A stretch of 64,000 bases of DNA from JBMYZL01 sp049610385 (GTDB lineage Bacteria; Bacteroidota; Bacteroidia; Flavobacteriales_D; Sanyastnellaceae), in NCBI GenBank assembly GCA_049610385.1, contig JBMYZL010000003.1:62001-126000 (forward strand), given 5' to 3'. The notes beneath the pieces are model-generated. The model worked only from the letters and a program-made list of their open reading frames with translations. It ran no database searches and was not told the DNA's origin. Positions 26,162 through 35,287 of the stretch are shown one piece after another. Each line of letters begins with the position of its first letter. Position 1 is the stretch's first letter. The position numbers and the translations under genes are program-made.

Positions 26162-26949
26162 AAGTTCTTGGGTTGGAAATGAACATGATGTGGTCTGATC
26201 CGATGGGCAATCTGGCCACCGTCGAAGCCTTGCTTCCGGAGATTATATCTCGAAAACCAGATCTGGTGGTCCTTCCTGAAATGTGGTCCACCGGATTCAC
26301 CATGTCCCCCGAAAAAATTCAACTGAACGCGTTGGGCCAAGCCCAAGCGGCAGTGGCCCGTTGGAGCCATGAAACGCAAGCCGCTTGGTATGGCAGTACA
26401 ATTGCATTGGAGGCCAATGGAAAATTCAAAAACCGCGGATTTTTTGTGACCCCTGATGGTTCAAATGTCCATTACGACAAAAGGCATTTGTTCACATTCG
26501 GGAAAGAGCCCGACCATTATGCCCCTGGAAACAACAAGGTCATTGTGAAATATCAAGGTTGGCGCATCCTCCTTCAAATCTGTTACGACTTGCGGTTCCC
26601 TGTTTTCAGCCGGAATGCAGGAAACGAACCCTGGGATCTGGCATTGTATGTCGCAAATTGGCCTGCTGTTCGATCCAAGGCCTGGTCCATCTTGTTGCAA
26701 GCCCGAGCCATTGAAAACTGCGCTTACGTTGTAGGCATCAACCGTTGGGGTGAAGACGGAAATGGCGTGAAACACACGGGTGACAGTGCTGTTATGGGGC
26801 CACGAGGTGAACGAGAATTCATTGCAGGAACGAATGTTCAAATGCCTTGTCGTTTTCTCGAGTCCAGATTGGATTGGGCAGAACTTCAGTCCTATCGCAG
26901 CAAGTTTCCCGCATTGAATGACGCGGACCCATTCACTTTGGATTTGTGA
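26158..26949 (+). CDS. Omega-amidase, nitrilase family (YafV/Nit2-like)
   Basis: The 263 aa cytoplasmic enzyme has the nitrilase Glu-Lys-Cys triad: Glu in VLPEMWSTGF, Lys in YDKRHLFTFG and Cys in LLQICYDLRFPVF. YafV/Nit2 members hydrolyse 2-oxoglutaramate to 2-oxoglutarate and ammonia, pulling glutamine transamination forward. The ATG overlaps the aminotransferase stop (ATGA), so the two proteins are probably made in step, as expected for a methionine salvage pair. The gene ends 20 bases from the convergent DUF6089 gene. Confidence 0.9.
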   Translation: MKVLGLEMNMMWSDPMGNLATVEALLPEIISRKPDLVVLPEMWSTGFTMSPEKIQLNALGQAQAAVARWSHETQAAWYGSTIALEANGKFKNRGFFVTPDGSNVHYDKRHLFTFGKEPDHYAPGNNKVIVKYQGWRILLQICYDLRFPVFSRNAGNEPWDLALYVANWPAVRSKAWSILLQARAIENCAYVVGINRWGEDGNGVKHTGDSAVMGPRGEREFIAGTNVQMPCRFLESRLDWAELQSYRSKFPALNDADPFTLDL

Positions 26950-26968
26950 AATGAAGTCTTTCTGATCG

Positions 26969-27988
26969 TCAGAAACGCCCCCGTCCTCGGAACCACCTTT
27001 GAATGCGGCTGGGTTGGTATTTGGCTTTGCGGAAACGCCTCTGCGACGCGCGCTTGGTCTTGTTGTAATTTCGATTCCGATTTGATGGGGCGCGGCCATC
27101 AATGCTTTTGGTCAATTTGACTTGCAAAGTCCCAAAACCATCCTTTTTGTCAGGATTGCCTCTGGGGGACCCCCCAGTCGGGTTGTGTTGGAAATGAATC
27201 AGCATGGATTCATCCCAATCCCCACCAGCCGCGTCCAAAGAAAATGCATCCGCCTGAGAACTCAATTGAGCCCCCAATTCAGTCATGTTGCCGGGATCAC
27301 CATATCGGTCACTGATATCGTCCAAATAATCAGTGGAGGTCCAACGCCAACTCGCTTCCCAACCCAACATCCATCCAGGCGCAATGTCCCAGCGCATGCC
27401 CAGCCCCGTTGGAAAACTCAAAGCCAACAGTGAGTAAGGTGAAGCTTGGCCCTCTGTCCGCAAGTCCCTCAAATCGTGCCAGATACTTGCATTGTCTGAG
27501 GCGGATCTCAATCGGGTTTGCGGATTGTGATGGAAAAACCCAGCCCCTGCAAACAAATACAAGGAAGGATAAGATTTTGCCGAAATTTGGCGGTTAGGTC
27601 CACTCCAAACTTCCCAAGTCAGTCGCCCCGAAAGTTCCAACACGGTATTTCGAAAATGGAGGTTGCGCGCACGCCGTGGGCCTCCATTTGTGAATGCATC
27701 ATCATCGTAAAGCTTGACCACAGAAACCTGACCCTCTGCCCACAAATTGGACCGCAAGCCCCGAGCATATCCCCCTGTGAATGAAACCCTTGTGGCCTGA
27801 AGATGCAAATCAGACAAGAATCCTCGGCTGCCCTCGTCCACCCCGCCGATATCCCCCAGATAATTCCCAGTTCCTGCAGCCATGTACAGGTGATTTGTCC
27901 TGCGCTGGCCCTGCGCCTGCTCATTGAGCAACAACAAGCCCAAACAAAGACACAACCAAATTTGCCCAGTTCTTGCCATCTGCCCCAT
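26969..27988 (-). CDS. DUF6089-like outer membrane beta-barrel protein
   Basis: 339 aa with an N-terminal signal peptide (cut near NEQAQGQ). The start YMAAGTGNYLGDIGG matches the NYxGDLGG pattern of DUF6089 family outer membrane proteins of Bacteroidota. Alternating hydrophobic strands with aromatic ends continue to about residue 290 (LGMRWDIAPGWMLGWEASWRW), consistent with a barrel of eight to ten strands. The last 40 residues are very basic (SQRRFRKAKYQPSRIQRW) and may be periplasmic. Function is unknown. ATGs at 27988 and 27979 are both possible; the promoter box is only 5 bases before the first. Confidence 0.8.
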   Translation of the reverse strand: MGQMARTGQIWLCLCLGLLLLNEQAQGQRRTNHLYMAAGTGNYLGDIGGVDEGSRGFLSDLHLQATRVSFTGGYARGLRSNLWAEGQVSVVKLYDDDAFTNGGPRRARNLHFRNTVLELSGRLTWEVWSGPNRQISAKSYPSLYLFAGAGFFHHNPQTRLRSASDNASIWHDLRDLRTEGQASPYSLLALSFPTGLGMRWDIAPGWMLGWEASWRWTSTDYLDDISDRYGDPGNMTELGAQLSSQADAFSLDAAGGDWDESMLIHFQHNPTGGSPRGNPDKKDGFGTLQVKLTKSIDGRAPSNRNRNYNKTKRASQRRFRKAKYQPSRIQRWFRGRGRF

Positions 27989-27993
27989 TCAAC

Positions 27994-28001
27994 CAAATAT
28001 A
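27994..28001 (-). promoter_or_regulatory. Putative promoter -7 box (TATATTTG) abutting the DUF6089 gene start
   Basis: TATATTTG fits TAnnTTTG. Only 5 bases separate it from the ATG at 27988, so transcription would begin at or inside the start codon, or give a leader of a few bases to the ATG at 27979. Confidence 0.4.
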
Positions 28002-28058
28002 ATCAATACCGTCAAATTGACATGCCACCGAATTTTTCAAACAACAAGAAGGGTTCCG

Positions 28059-29237
28059 TCAAACAAATGCATTCAAACCCGTCACATCCAAACCTGTGAT
28101 CAGCAGATGAATGTCATGCGTGCCTTCATAAGTCACGACGGATTCTAAATTCATCATGTGGCGCATGATCGGATATTCGCCTGTGATGCCCATGCCGCCC
28201 AACATTTGCCGGGCATCTCTGGCCACTGTCAAGGCCATATCCACATTGTTTCGCTTGGCCATGGAAATCTGCGCCGATGTGGCCTTACCAGCATCCCGCA
28301 ATTGACCCAAACGCAGGGTCAACAACTGGGCCTTGGTGATTTCCGTAATCATCTCCGCCAGTTTCTTTTGTTGCAGTTGAAACTGGCCTATGGGTCTGTC
28401 AAACTGAATCCGCTCCTTGGCATAGCGCAAGGCGGTGTCGTAACAGTCGAGCGCCGCTCCAATGGCTCCCCAGGCAATGCCGTAACGGGCACTGTCCAAG
28501 CAACTCAGGGGTGCGCCCAAACCATCACGTCCGGGCAGAATATTGGACTTGGGCACCCGAACATTGTCAAAAATCAACTCCCCAGTATCCGAGGCACGCA
28601 GACTCCATTTTCCGTGCATTGTAGGCGTCGAGAATCCATCCATCCCACGTTCCACAACAATTCCTTGAATCCGGCCCGCTTCATTTTTGGCCCAAACCAC
28701 CGCGATGTCCGCAAACGGAGCATTGGAAATCCACATCTTCGCCCCATTCAAGATGACATCATCACCATCTTCTTTGAAGTGGGTGGTCATGCCCCCTGGA
28801 TTCGAGCCATGGTCCGGCTCTGTCAGGCCAAAACAGCCCATCATTTCACCTGTTGCGAGCTTGGGCAAAAATTTCTGCTTCTGCTCCTCAGTTCCATAAC
28901 GCCAAATCGGGTACATCACCAAGGAGGACTGAACCGATGCTGTTGACCGGAGGCCACTGTCACAGCGCTCGAGTTCCTGCATAATCAAACCGTAGGATAT
29001 CTGATCCAAACCGGGTCCACCGTATGCCTCGGGGATGTAGGGGCCAAACGCACCTATTTCTCCGAGTCCTGCGAGCAAGTGTCTGGGGAATTCGCACTTC
29101 TCAGCCGCCGCCTCAATGATGGGACTCACTTCCTTTTTCACCCACGCCCTGGCGGTTTCCCGAATCAACTTGTGTTCCTCCGTGAGGAGGTCATCCATGT
29201 TGTAATAATCATGTCCCGTATATAGATCCGTCCGCAT
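28059..29237 (-). CDS. gcdH: Glutaryl-CoA dehydrogenase (acyl-CoA dehydrogenase family)
   Basis: GcdH oxidises and decarboxylates glutaryl-CoA to crotonyl-CoA in breakdown of lysine, tryptophan and related compounds. The 392 aa protein has the full acyl-CoA dehydrogenase fold: the FAD segment GCFGLTEPDHGSNPGGM, KMWISNAPFADIAVVWAK, the middle helix KERIQFDRPIGQFQLQQKKLAEM, and MLGGMGITGEYP. The catalytic Glu is in VTYEGTHDIHLLITG, and the EGTHDIH form with the Arg in GLRSTASVQSSL is typical of glutaryl-CoA rather than short-chain dehydrogenases. It has its own promoter-like box 32 bases upstream. Confidence 0.88.
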   Translation of the reverse strand: MRTDLYTGHDYYNMDDLLTEEHKLIRETARAWVKKEVSPIIEAAAEKCEFPRHLLAGLGEIGAFGPYIPEAYGGPGLDQISYGLIMQELERCDSGLRSTASVQSSLVMYPIWRYGTEEQKQKFLPKLATGEMMGCFGLTEPDHGSNPGGMTTHFKEDGDDVILNGAKMWISNAPFADIAVVWAKNEAGRIQGIVVERGMDGFSTPTMHGKWSLRASDTGELIFDNVRVPKSNILPGRDGLGAPLSCLDSARYGIAWGAIGAALDCYDTALRYAKERIQFDRPIGQFQLQQKKLAEMITEITKAQLLTLRLGQLRDAGKATSAQISMAKRNNVDMALTVARDARQMLGGMGITGEYPIMRHMMNLESVVTYEGTHDIHLLITGLDVTGLNAFV

Positions 29238-29268
29238 GTCCGAAGAGTTGTCGTATTGGTTTCACTGG

Positions 29269-29276
29269 CAAAGATA
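29269..29276 (-). promoter_or_regulatory. Putative promoter -7 box (TATCTTTG) of gcdH
   Basis: TATCTTTG on the minus strand, 31 bases before the gcdH ATG and in the 77-base gap after rnhA. The same octamer precedes GH3 and tRNA-Val. No -33 TTTG at the normal distance. Confidence 0.45.
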
Positions 29277-29314
29277 CGAAGGCACGAAAGGTTCCCTTTG
29301 CCGGACAGCAGGGT

Positions 29315-29776
29315 TCAGGCCTCGGTGGCCTCGTAAGCGGTGTCGATGTGGAGTGGACCGGTTTGGTATGCCAAAACCGCCAATTCGTCTGCCCGTTCAT
29401 TAAGCGGGTTTCCAGCATGGCCCTTGACCCAGTGAAATTTGACACTGTGCTTTCGGTAAATCCGCAAAAATCGTTGCCAGAGATCCGGATTCTTTTTGTC
29501 CTTATAGCCCTTCTTCTCCCAATTGAATACCCAGCGTTTTTCAACAGCATCTACCACGTATTTGGAGTCGGAATAAATGGCCACTTCGTGCCCTGCACCC
29601 TTCAATGCCTCCAGGGCCGTAATGACCGCCAACAATTCCATCCGGTTGTTCGTTGTGCGGCGAAACCCTTGGTTCATTTCCTTGCGATGTGGGCCTGACA
29701 TCAAAATCACGCCATACCCACCGGGACCTGGATTTCCACTGGCTCCGCCATCGGTGTAGACTTGAATTGTAGCCAT
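29315..29776 (-). CDS. rnhA: Ribonuclease HI
   Basis: RNase HI cuts the RNA strand of RNA-DNA hybrids. At 153 aa it has the standard length and all acidic active-site residues in context: Asp in IQVYTDGGASGNPGPGGYG, Glu in NNRMELLAVITAL, Asp in AIYSDSKYVVDAV, and the final Asp in NERADELA after the WVKGHAG handle. It starts 3 bases after the marC stop and is probably part of the DUF2723-purN-marC-rnhA unit. Confidence 0.96.
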   Translation of the reverse strand: MATIQVYTDGGASGNPGPGGYGVILMSGPHRKEMNQGFRRTTNNRMELLAVITALEALKGAGHEVAIYSDSKYVVDAVEKRWVFNWEKKGYKDKKNPDLWQRFLRIYRKHSVKFHWVKGHAGNPLNERADELAVLAYQTGPLHIDTAYEATEA

Positions 29777-29779
29777 GCC

Positions 29780-30355
29780 TCAGAGCAGATGCGTCACATT
29801 GGAAGTGAACAATTTCACAGCCATGGCCAAGAGGATGATGCCAAACACCTTTTGCAAAACGGCTATGCCCCCATCTCCCAGCAATTTCTCAATGCGACCT
29901 GTCGAACGCAACACCAAAAATACCAGAAGCATATTCAGCAAAATGGCAATGGCGATGTTGACTTGGCCAAATTCAGCGCGCAACGATACAATGGAAGTCA
30001 TCGAACCCGCGCCTGCAATGAGTGGAAATGCCACGGGAACAATGGTCGCAGCTTTCATGGAATTGGGGTCTTGTTTGAACAATTGAATCCCCAAGATCAT
30101 CTCAAGAGACATGAAAAAAATGATGAATGAGCCCGCCACCGCGAAGCTATTCACATCAATTCCCAAAAAATTGATGATGCCCTCCCCCAAAATCAAAAAA
30201 GCCAACATCAATCCTGTTGCCACCAAAGTCGCTCTTCCAGGATGGATGTCTCCAGCCTTCTTTTTGATGTCCAAAATCACAGGGATGCTGCCTACAATGT
30301 CAATGACCGCAAACATCACCATGGTGCTCTTCAAGATTTCATTCCAATCCAACAT
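29780..30355 (-). CDS. MarC family integral membrane protein
   Basis: 191 aa with six hydrophobic helices. The N-terminal IDIVGSIPVILDIKK and the central FKQDPNSMKAATIVPVAFPLIAGAGSMTSI match the MarC/YchE/YhgN family, in which the two halves are related repeats and the FPL(I/L)AGPG loop is conserved (here AGAG). Despite the name, MarC proteins are not proven drug exporters and the substrate is unknown. It lies 3 bases from both purN and rnhA. Confidence 0.9.
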   Translation of the reverse strand: MLDWNEILKSTMVMFAVIDIVGSIPVILDIKKKAGDIHPGRATLVATGLMLAFLILGEGIINFLGIDVNSFAVAGSFIIFFMSLEMILGIQLFKQDPNSMKAATIVPVAFPLIAGAGSMTSIVSLRAEFGQVNIAIAILLNMLLVFLVLRSTGRIEKLLGDGGIAVLQKVFGIILLAMAVKLFTSNVTHLL

Positions 30356-30358
30356 GTG

Positions 30359-30976
30359 CTAAAAACCTAAGGATTTCTGAATCGGTTCATCGCGAATCAA
30401 ATGTTCCGCCACTTTCGGGTAGTAATCGTGTTCGAGCGAAAGCACTTTTGCGGCAATTTGGCTGGGATCATCGAACCGCGGATCGATGGCCACCGCAGCT
30501 TGAAACAACACTTCACCTTCGTCATAATTCTCATTAACACGGTGAATCGTCATGCCCGTGGTTCGAAAATTCTCATCCGCTTCGGCTGCTGCCCAAACCG
30601 CCTCATGAACATGATGGCCCCACATCCCCTGTCCCCCGAAATTCGGCAGCAGCGAAGGATGGATGTTCACAATTTGACGGGGCCAACCTGCGATGAAATC
30701 CCGCGGGATGTGCATCAAAAAGCCCGCCAAAAATATCCAATCCACCTTGCGCGCTTCCAACAACTTGCGCAGATCTCCGCTTTCCAAATCCTTGCGCGAA
30801 AACCGTTCAGCCATGCGCCCATCCGCCTGAGCCCGCGCATAAATTTCAGCTCGATCTGGGCCACGGTTGCATCCGATGAACACCACCTCAGCGAGGTCCT
30901 TTTCACCCAAGTGCCGCCACAACCCTTGGGCATTGGATCCTGATCCACTGGCCAATATGGCAACCTTCTGGCTCAT
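30359..30976 (-). CDS. purN: Phosphoribosylglycinamide formyltransferase (GART)
   Basis: PurN transfers a formyl group from 10-formyltetrahydrofolate to GAR, step three of purine synthesis. The 205 aa length is typical. Visible motifs: the phosphate loop ILASGSGSNAQGL, the catalytic Asn-His in IVNIHPSLLPNFGGQGMWG, and the Asp in RVNENYDEGEVLFQAAV. It begins 21 bases after the DUF2723 gene and 3 bases before marC. Confidence 0.95.
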   Translation of the reverse strand: MSQKVAILASGSGSNAQGLWRHLGEKDLAEVVFIGCNRGPDRAEIYARAQADGRMAERFSRKDLESGDLRKLLEARKVDWIFLAGFLMHIPRDFIAGWPRQIVNIHPSLLPNFGGQGMWGHHVHEAVWAAAEADENFRTTGMTIHRVNENYDEGEVLFQAAVAIDPRFDDPSQIAAKVLSLEHDYYPKVAEHLIRDEPIQKSLGF

Positions 30977-30997
30977 CCGTTTTGAATGCCACTCAAG

Positions 30998-33900
30998 TCA
31001 AAAAGAAAACCGACCCAAATCCACCATCTCCACATTTTTGGTTTCAATCTGGGCATTCAAGGAATCGAGCTGGACCTTCAACGATTCCAAAATTGGACTC
31101 TCAGGCACATAAAACTCAGTGATCCTCATGAGTCGATCCGCAACCTGCATGGCCAGATCCCTTTCACCCGCGACCGCAGCATAGAAACTGGGTTCAAGGG
31201 ACAAGAAGTATTCGACTTCACTCGCCTGTTGGTTCATCAAGTCCAAGGTCACGGCCTCAAAGCGCTCCACTGCGCGAGCCCGCAATTCTTTTGTGAATTC
31301 TGGCCCCAGATTGCTCTTCAAGGTGTCTGACGTCGCCAGCAAAGCCAGATTTTCCTGAATGGGCAACATCACGCGTGTGTACGGAACATTCTGTTCTGGC
31401 GTCACTTCCAAAACTTTTTCCAGCACCTCCAGTGCTTGAACACCTCTATTTTCAAGGATCATCGCTTCGGCCAAATTCGCCATTTGCAATCGAATGTTTG
31501 TGACCATCCGCCGGTTGTTCTCATCCATGTAAATGCCATCCTCAACATTGTCCATGCCTCCCCAACCCCATTTCTCCATGATGTTGCTGTACATCAAGTC
31601 TGTTGCCACTCCACCAATGGAATTGGGATTGCTGGCCTTGGGGAATTTCATGGGGACCAATCGATAGGCCAAACCTTCCAAACGGAAGTAATCCTGCAGG
31701 CCCAAGTAGCTATCTGGCCCTGTGGTCACAGCAAAATAAATGGGGCGTTCCCAATTGTTATGGGCCAAAAGATTGAGCACCGCAAAGTGGTTTTTCAAGA
31801 TGTAATTCTTCGGGTTATCCCGGTCATCCACTATGGTCCATTTGACAAATGGAACAATTTGATCGGCATCCTCCGGAGCGACAATGCCCAAATCCACAAC
31901 ACGTGCCGAATCCACTGGGATCTTGAAACTGTTGGATGGCAAAAAGTCGTAGGATTTTCCACCACCATAATCTTTGACTTGGTCATCGTCCAAGGCCACA
32001 TCCATGGCCTCCATCAAATCCGCATAAGGCCTTTTTCGATCCGCGGGGCGATTCAGCAAAACAATGTCCCGTGTTCCTTGGCGGTATTTTTCTTCGTCCA
32101 TCAGAATCGGAAGTGGTGCGCTTTCATAAGCTCTTCTTTTCATCTGGTCGATGTACCAATCCGTATTGAGCAGGCTGAGGTTGCAAATTCGGACATCCGT
32201 TCGGTGTCCTTCCACTTCTTGAGCGTACCATAGTGGGAACGTATCGTTGTCTCCGTTGGTGAACAAGATGGCATTGGGCGCCAGGCTATTCAAATAATTT
32301 TTGGCGAAATCAACTCCAGTTCGCCTCTTGGCCCTGCTGTGGTCATCCCAGCCTTCAGCCCCCATCCAAGCTGGAACGGCCAAACCCAAGAGCACAAAGG
32401 CCATTGAACGCACAGATTCAGACGGCTTCAACGTTCGCAACAAATACGCAAAACCAAACAAGGCCGACGTCAACAGAGCCAGAAACAAGACACTATAACC
32501 GAGGGCATGACTTCCACCCGAAACGGACTCAACACCCCATAGAACCACACCAGCAACTGTGGTCGAACCGACGATGGTACCCAATTGCTTGGCTGTCATG
32601 TTCACCGCAGCATCAAACAGCGCATAGATGCCCAAGCCGATCCAAATGGCAAATGCATAAAAAGAACCCACGTAGGCATAATCACGTTCTCGGGGCTGCA
32701 ACGGATATTGGTTCAAGTAAACAACAATCGCCAGGCCTGTCATCAAAAACAGCAAACCCACGACCGCAAATTGACGCGGATCTCGAACCAACTGGAACAC
32801 CGCCCCAATCAAACCCAAAAGCAAAGGCAGGTAAAAAAACTTGTTCAGCCCCCGGTTGGACTGAAGGTTTTGGGAAAGCTGTTCTCGATTGCCCAAACGC
32901 TCCTCATCGATGAAGTCCAAACCGGACAACCAGTTGCCTGACAAGAAGTCCCCATGTCCTTGTTCATCACTCTGACGCCCAGCGAAATTCCAGAGGAAAT
33001 ACCGGAAATACATCCAACCCACTTGATAATCCGTAAAGAACCGGAGATTCTCCCCTTGTGAAGGCTGCAATTCCTCGAGCGTTTGGTCCAAAGCCCCCTG
33101 CAATTGACGAACAACCCGCACATCTTCCGCCGAACCTGACCGGTTGGCTTGTTGCGTAGCTTGGCGAATTTGCGCTTCCAGTTGTCCCTTATCATCCTCC
33201 AGTCGATTGATAAATGCCTTGCCACGACTCAAACCAGATTCCAGCACTGAGACGATGAATGGCGCCAAATTCTCAACCATTGTGGGGTCATTCAATGGCG
33301 CTAGGTTCATTTGTCCAGTTTCGGGGTTGCGCACCAACAACTGGTCCTTTGCTTGAACATCAAAATCTTGATTGAACCGCACCCCAAATCCACTGAATAG
33401 CTGGGTCAAGGTTCGCTTCAGATCATTCGCTGACATTCCGGCCGCGAGGATGTCATCGGTCAAGTGTTTTTCAAACTGCCTCTTGGTCAACATCCCTTCC
33501 ACCAAAGGACTCGTGTAACCGACGGGTTCGTTGAAGCCTTTGTAGTTGCTCCATGTTTTGTATTCCTTGACGTGTGAACCCGTGGAACTGTACATCCGAG
33601 GCAAAAACATGGTGAATCGCTCGTCGTAGTTCGGCTTTGTCCCTTTTTTCTCGCCGCTGTCCACATACTCCTGCTCAATGGACAAACGGCTGGCATTTTC
33701 AGCACTTTCAACAAAGCGTTCAGCTGCTGCAAGAGATCGGAAAGACTTCTTGCGGGATCGCAAAGGGCCTCGTGTTTCATAAACGCTGAAACTTTTGACC
33801 CAAGTGGGCTTGCCATTTGAATACGGATTGTTCAAATCCGTGGGGGTTCCCCAATACTGTCCGGTGAGCAGAGGACGATCGCCGTATTGCTCACGATTCA

Positions 33901-34891
33901 AGTAAGCGAGCAGCGCGAAGAGATTCTCAGGGTTGTTCTCATCCATCGGCGGATTGGCCGCACTGCGGATGACAATCACAGCAAACGTGGAATACCCAAT
34001 CAAAACCATCGCAACCCCCAGTACAAATGTGTGCGTGATGGCCCATTCCTTCATGCGGGTCCAATACAAAGCTGCGGCAATCAAGCCCGACAAAATCAGC
34101 GCGTACAAAATGGCCCCAGTACTGAACGGCATTCCCATGGAATTCACGGCAGCAAGCTCAAATGCCCCTGCCAATTGTACCACCCCTTTGATTACCCCTT
34201 CTTGCACAAAGCCCAACAGCGCAATGGCAACCACGCCGGTGGTCAACAACCCTTTCCAGCTGAATGGGAATTTCCGGAAATAGTACACCAAAGCAATCGC
34301 CGGTATGGCCAACAAATTCAAAAGGTGAACTCCAATCGAGAGCCCCATGAGATAGGCAATCAAAATCAACCAACGGGCATTTCCAGGTTCATCCGCCTCA
34401 TTTTCCCATTTCAATATGGCCCAAAACACGAGGGCAGTGAACAAGCTCGAGAGCGCATAAACTTCTCCTTCCACCGCAGAAAACCAAAAACTGTCTGAAA
34501 ACGTGTACGCCAGCGCCCCAACAGCCCCGGACCCCAAAATCGCCCAAGTCTGTCCGTGTGAAGGAGCCTCCCCTTGTGCCACTGTAAACCGTTTGGTCAG
34601 GTGGGTGATGCTCCAAAAAAGAAACAGGATGGTGAATGAACTGCTGAGAGCTGAAAGGGCATTGGCCGCAACAGCCGCTGTTTCTGGCGTAGTAAAAATC
34701 ATCAAGAAACGAGCCAAGAGCATGAAAAAGGGTGCCCCAGGAGGATGTCCCACCTCCAATTTGTATGCCGAAGCAATGAACTCACCGCAATCCCAAAAGG
34801 ACGCTGTAGGTTCAATGGTGAGCAAATAAACAAGGGTTGCGGCCAACCAAACAGCCCAACCTGTGATGACATTCAGACGTGCGTATTGCAT
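30998..34891 (-). CDS. DUF2723 (TMEM260-like) large membrane protein, putative protein O-mannosyltransferase
   Basis: This 1297 aa protein from the ATG at 34891 starts with the DUF2723 signature: WLAATLVYLLTIEPTASFWDCGEFIA then KLEVGHPPGAPFFMLLARF. The N-terminal part has about ten helices and an acidic loop like GT-C glycosyltransferases; the animal relative TMEM260 is an O-mannosyltransferase. A coiled linker (about 570-640), a second group of helices (about 690-860) and a long soluble C-terminal domain follow, including NAILFTNGDNDTFPLWYAQEVEGH. In Bacteroidota the family is thought to glycosylate exported proteins, which is inference here. The open frame runs to 34966 but family similarity begins just after the ATG chosen. 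Confidence 0.85.
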   Translation of the reverse strand: MQYARLNVITGWAVWLAATLVYLLTIEPTASFWDCGEFIASAYKLEVGHPPGAPFFMLLARFLMIFTTPETAAVAANALSALSSSFTILFLFWSITHLTKRFTVAQGEAPSHGQTWAILGSGAVGALAYTFSDSFWFSAVEGEVYALSSLFTALVFWAILKWENEADEPGNARWLILIAYLMGLSIGVHLLNLLAIPAIALVYYFRKFPFSWKGLLTTGVVAIALLGFVQEGVIKGVVQLAGAFELAAVNSMGMPFSTGAILYALILSGLIAAALYWTRMKEWAITHTFVLGVAMVLIGYSTFAVIVIRSAANPPMDENNPENLFALLAYLNREQYGDRPLLTGQYWGTPTDLNNPYSNGKPTWVKSFSVYETRGPLRSRKKSFRSLAAAERFVESAENASRLSIEQEYVDSGEKKGTKPNYDERFTMFLPRMYSSTGSHVKEYKTWSNYKGFNEPVGYTSPLVEGMLTKRQFEKHLTDDILAAGMSANDLKRTLTQLFSGFGVRFNQDFDVQAKDQLLVRNPETGQMNLAPLNDPTMVENLAPFIVSVLESGLSRGKAFINRLEDDKGQLEAQIRQATQQANRSGSAEDVRVVRQLQGALDQTLEELQPSQGENLRFFTDYQVGWMYFRYFLWNFAGRQSDEQGHGDFLSGNWLSGLDFIDEERLGNREQLSQNLQSNRGLNKFFYLPLLLGLIGAVFQLVRDPRQFAVVGLLFLMTGLAIVVYLNQYPLQPRERDYAYVGSFYAFAIWIGLGIYALFDAAVNMTAKQLGTIVGSTTVAGVVLWGVESVSGGSHALGYSVLFLALLTSALFGFAYLLRTLKPSESVRSMAFVLLGLAVPAWMGAEGWDDHSRAKRRTGVDFAKNYLNSLAPNAILFTNGDNDTFPLWYAQEVEGHRTDVRICNLSLLNTDWYIDQMKRRAYESAPLPILMDEEKYRQGTRDIVLLNRPADRKRPYADLMEAMDVALDDDQVKDYGGGKSYDFLPSNSFKIPVDSARVVDLGIVAPEDADQIVPFVKWTIVDDRDNPKNYILKNHFAVLNLLAHNNWERPIYFAVTTGPDSYLGLQDYFRLEGLAYRLVPMKFPKASNPNSIGGVATDLMYSNIMEKWGWGGMDNVEDGIYMDENNRRMVTNIRLQMANLAEAMILENRGVQALEVLEKVLEVTPEQNVPYTRVMLPIQENLALLATSDTLKSNLGPEFTKELRARAVERFEAVTLDLMNQQASEVEYFLSLEPSFYAAVAGERDLAMQVADRLMRITEFYVPESPILESLKVQLDSLNAQIETKNVEMVDLGRFSF

Positions 34892-34952
34892 GCGGATCGC
34901 AGAATAAGAGGAAACCAAAAAATCCTGGCCAACCTCGAGTGCAACTGCGAAG

Positions 34953-35135
34953 TTAGCGCATCGCAATCAGGCGGAGCAAAACGGCGGCAAAGTCTTCACC
35001 ACTCACTTGTAAAAAATAAGTCCCTGGCGCCAATTGTGCCGTTTCTACATGTGTCTAGAGGTCGCATCCCACGGGCGGACCCGTGGGGCTGTTCAAGCGT
35101 CAAAAATCTGGACCTCCAACGGATTGGGCGATTTG
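34953..35135 (-). pseudogene. Decayed T9SS C-terminal sorting domain remnant
   Basis: In the minus strand, the last 33 codons before TAA (34953-34955) read as a typical end of a type IX sorting domain, including AQLAPGTYFLQVSGEDF. An in-frame TAG at 35055-35057 closes the frame. In a second frame just upstream the string SPNPLEVQIFDA, like the conserved PNP start and following strand of such domains, ends at a TGA (35093-35095). So at least one frameshift and one nonsense change separate pieces of one domain, and no cargo gene remains upstream. The rest of 34892-35287, to the end of the dioxygenase gene, holds nothing else I recognise. Confidence 0.5.
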
Positions 35136-35287
35136 GATGGGGGTGTTGATGCCGTTTTTCCCGTCGCCGTTATGGCCAAGAGACAAGGCATCGCAGCCGA
35201 AAGTACAAACGCATCATGTTCCTGCTGTATGCATTCGCACGACTTCGATTGAAGAGAAAAAGATGCGTAGAATCAACCTTGAACGAC

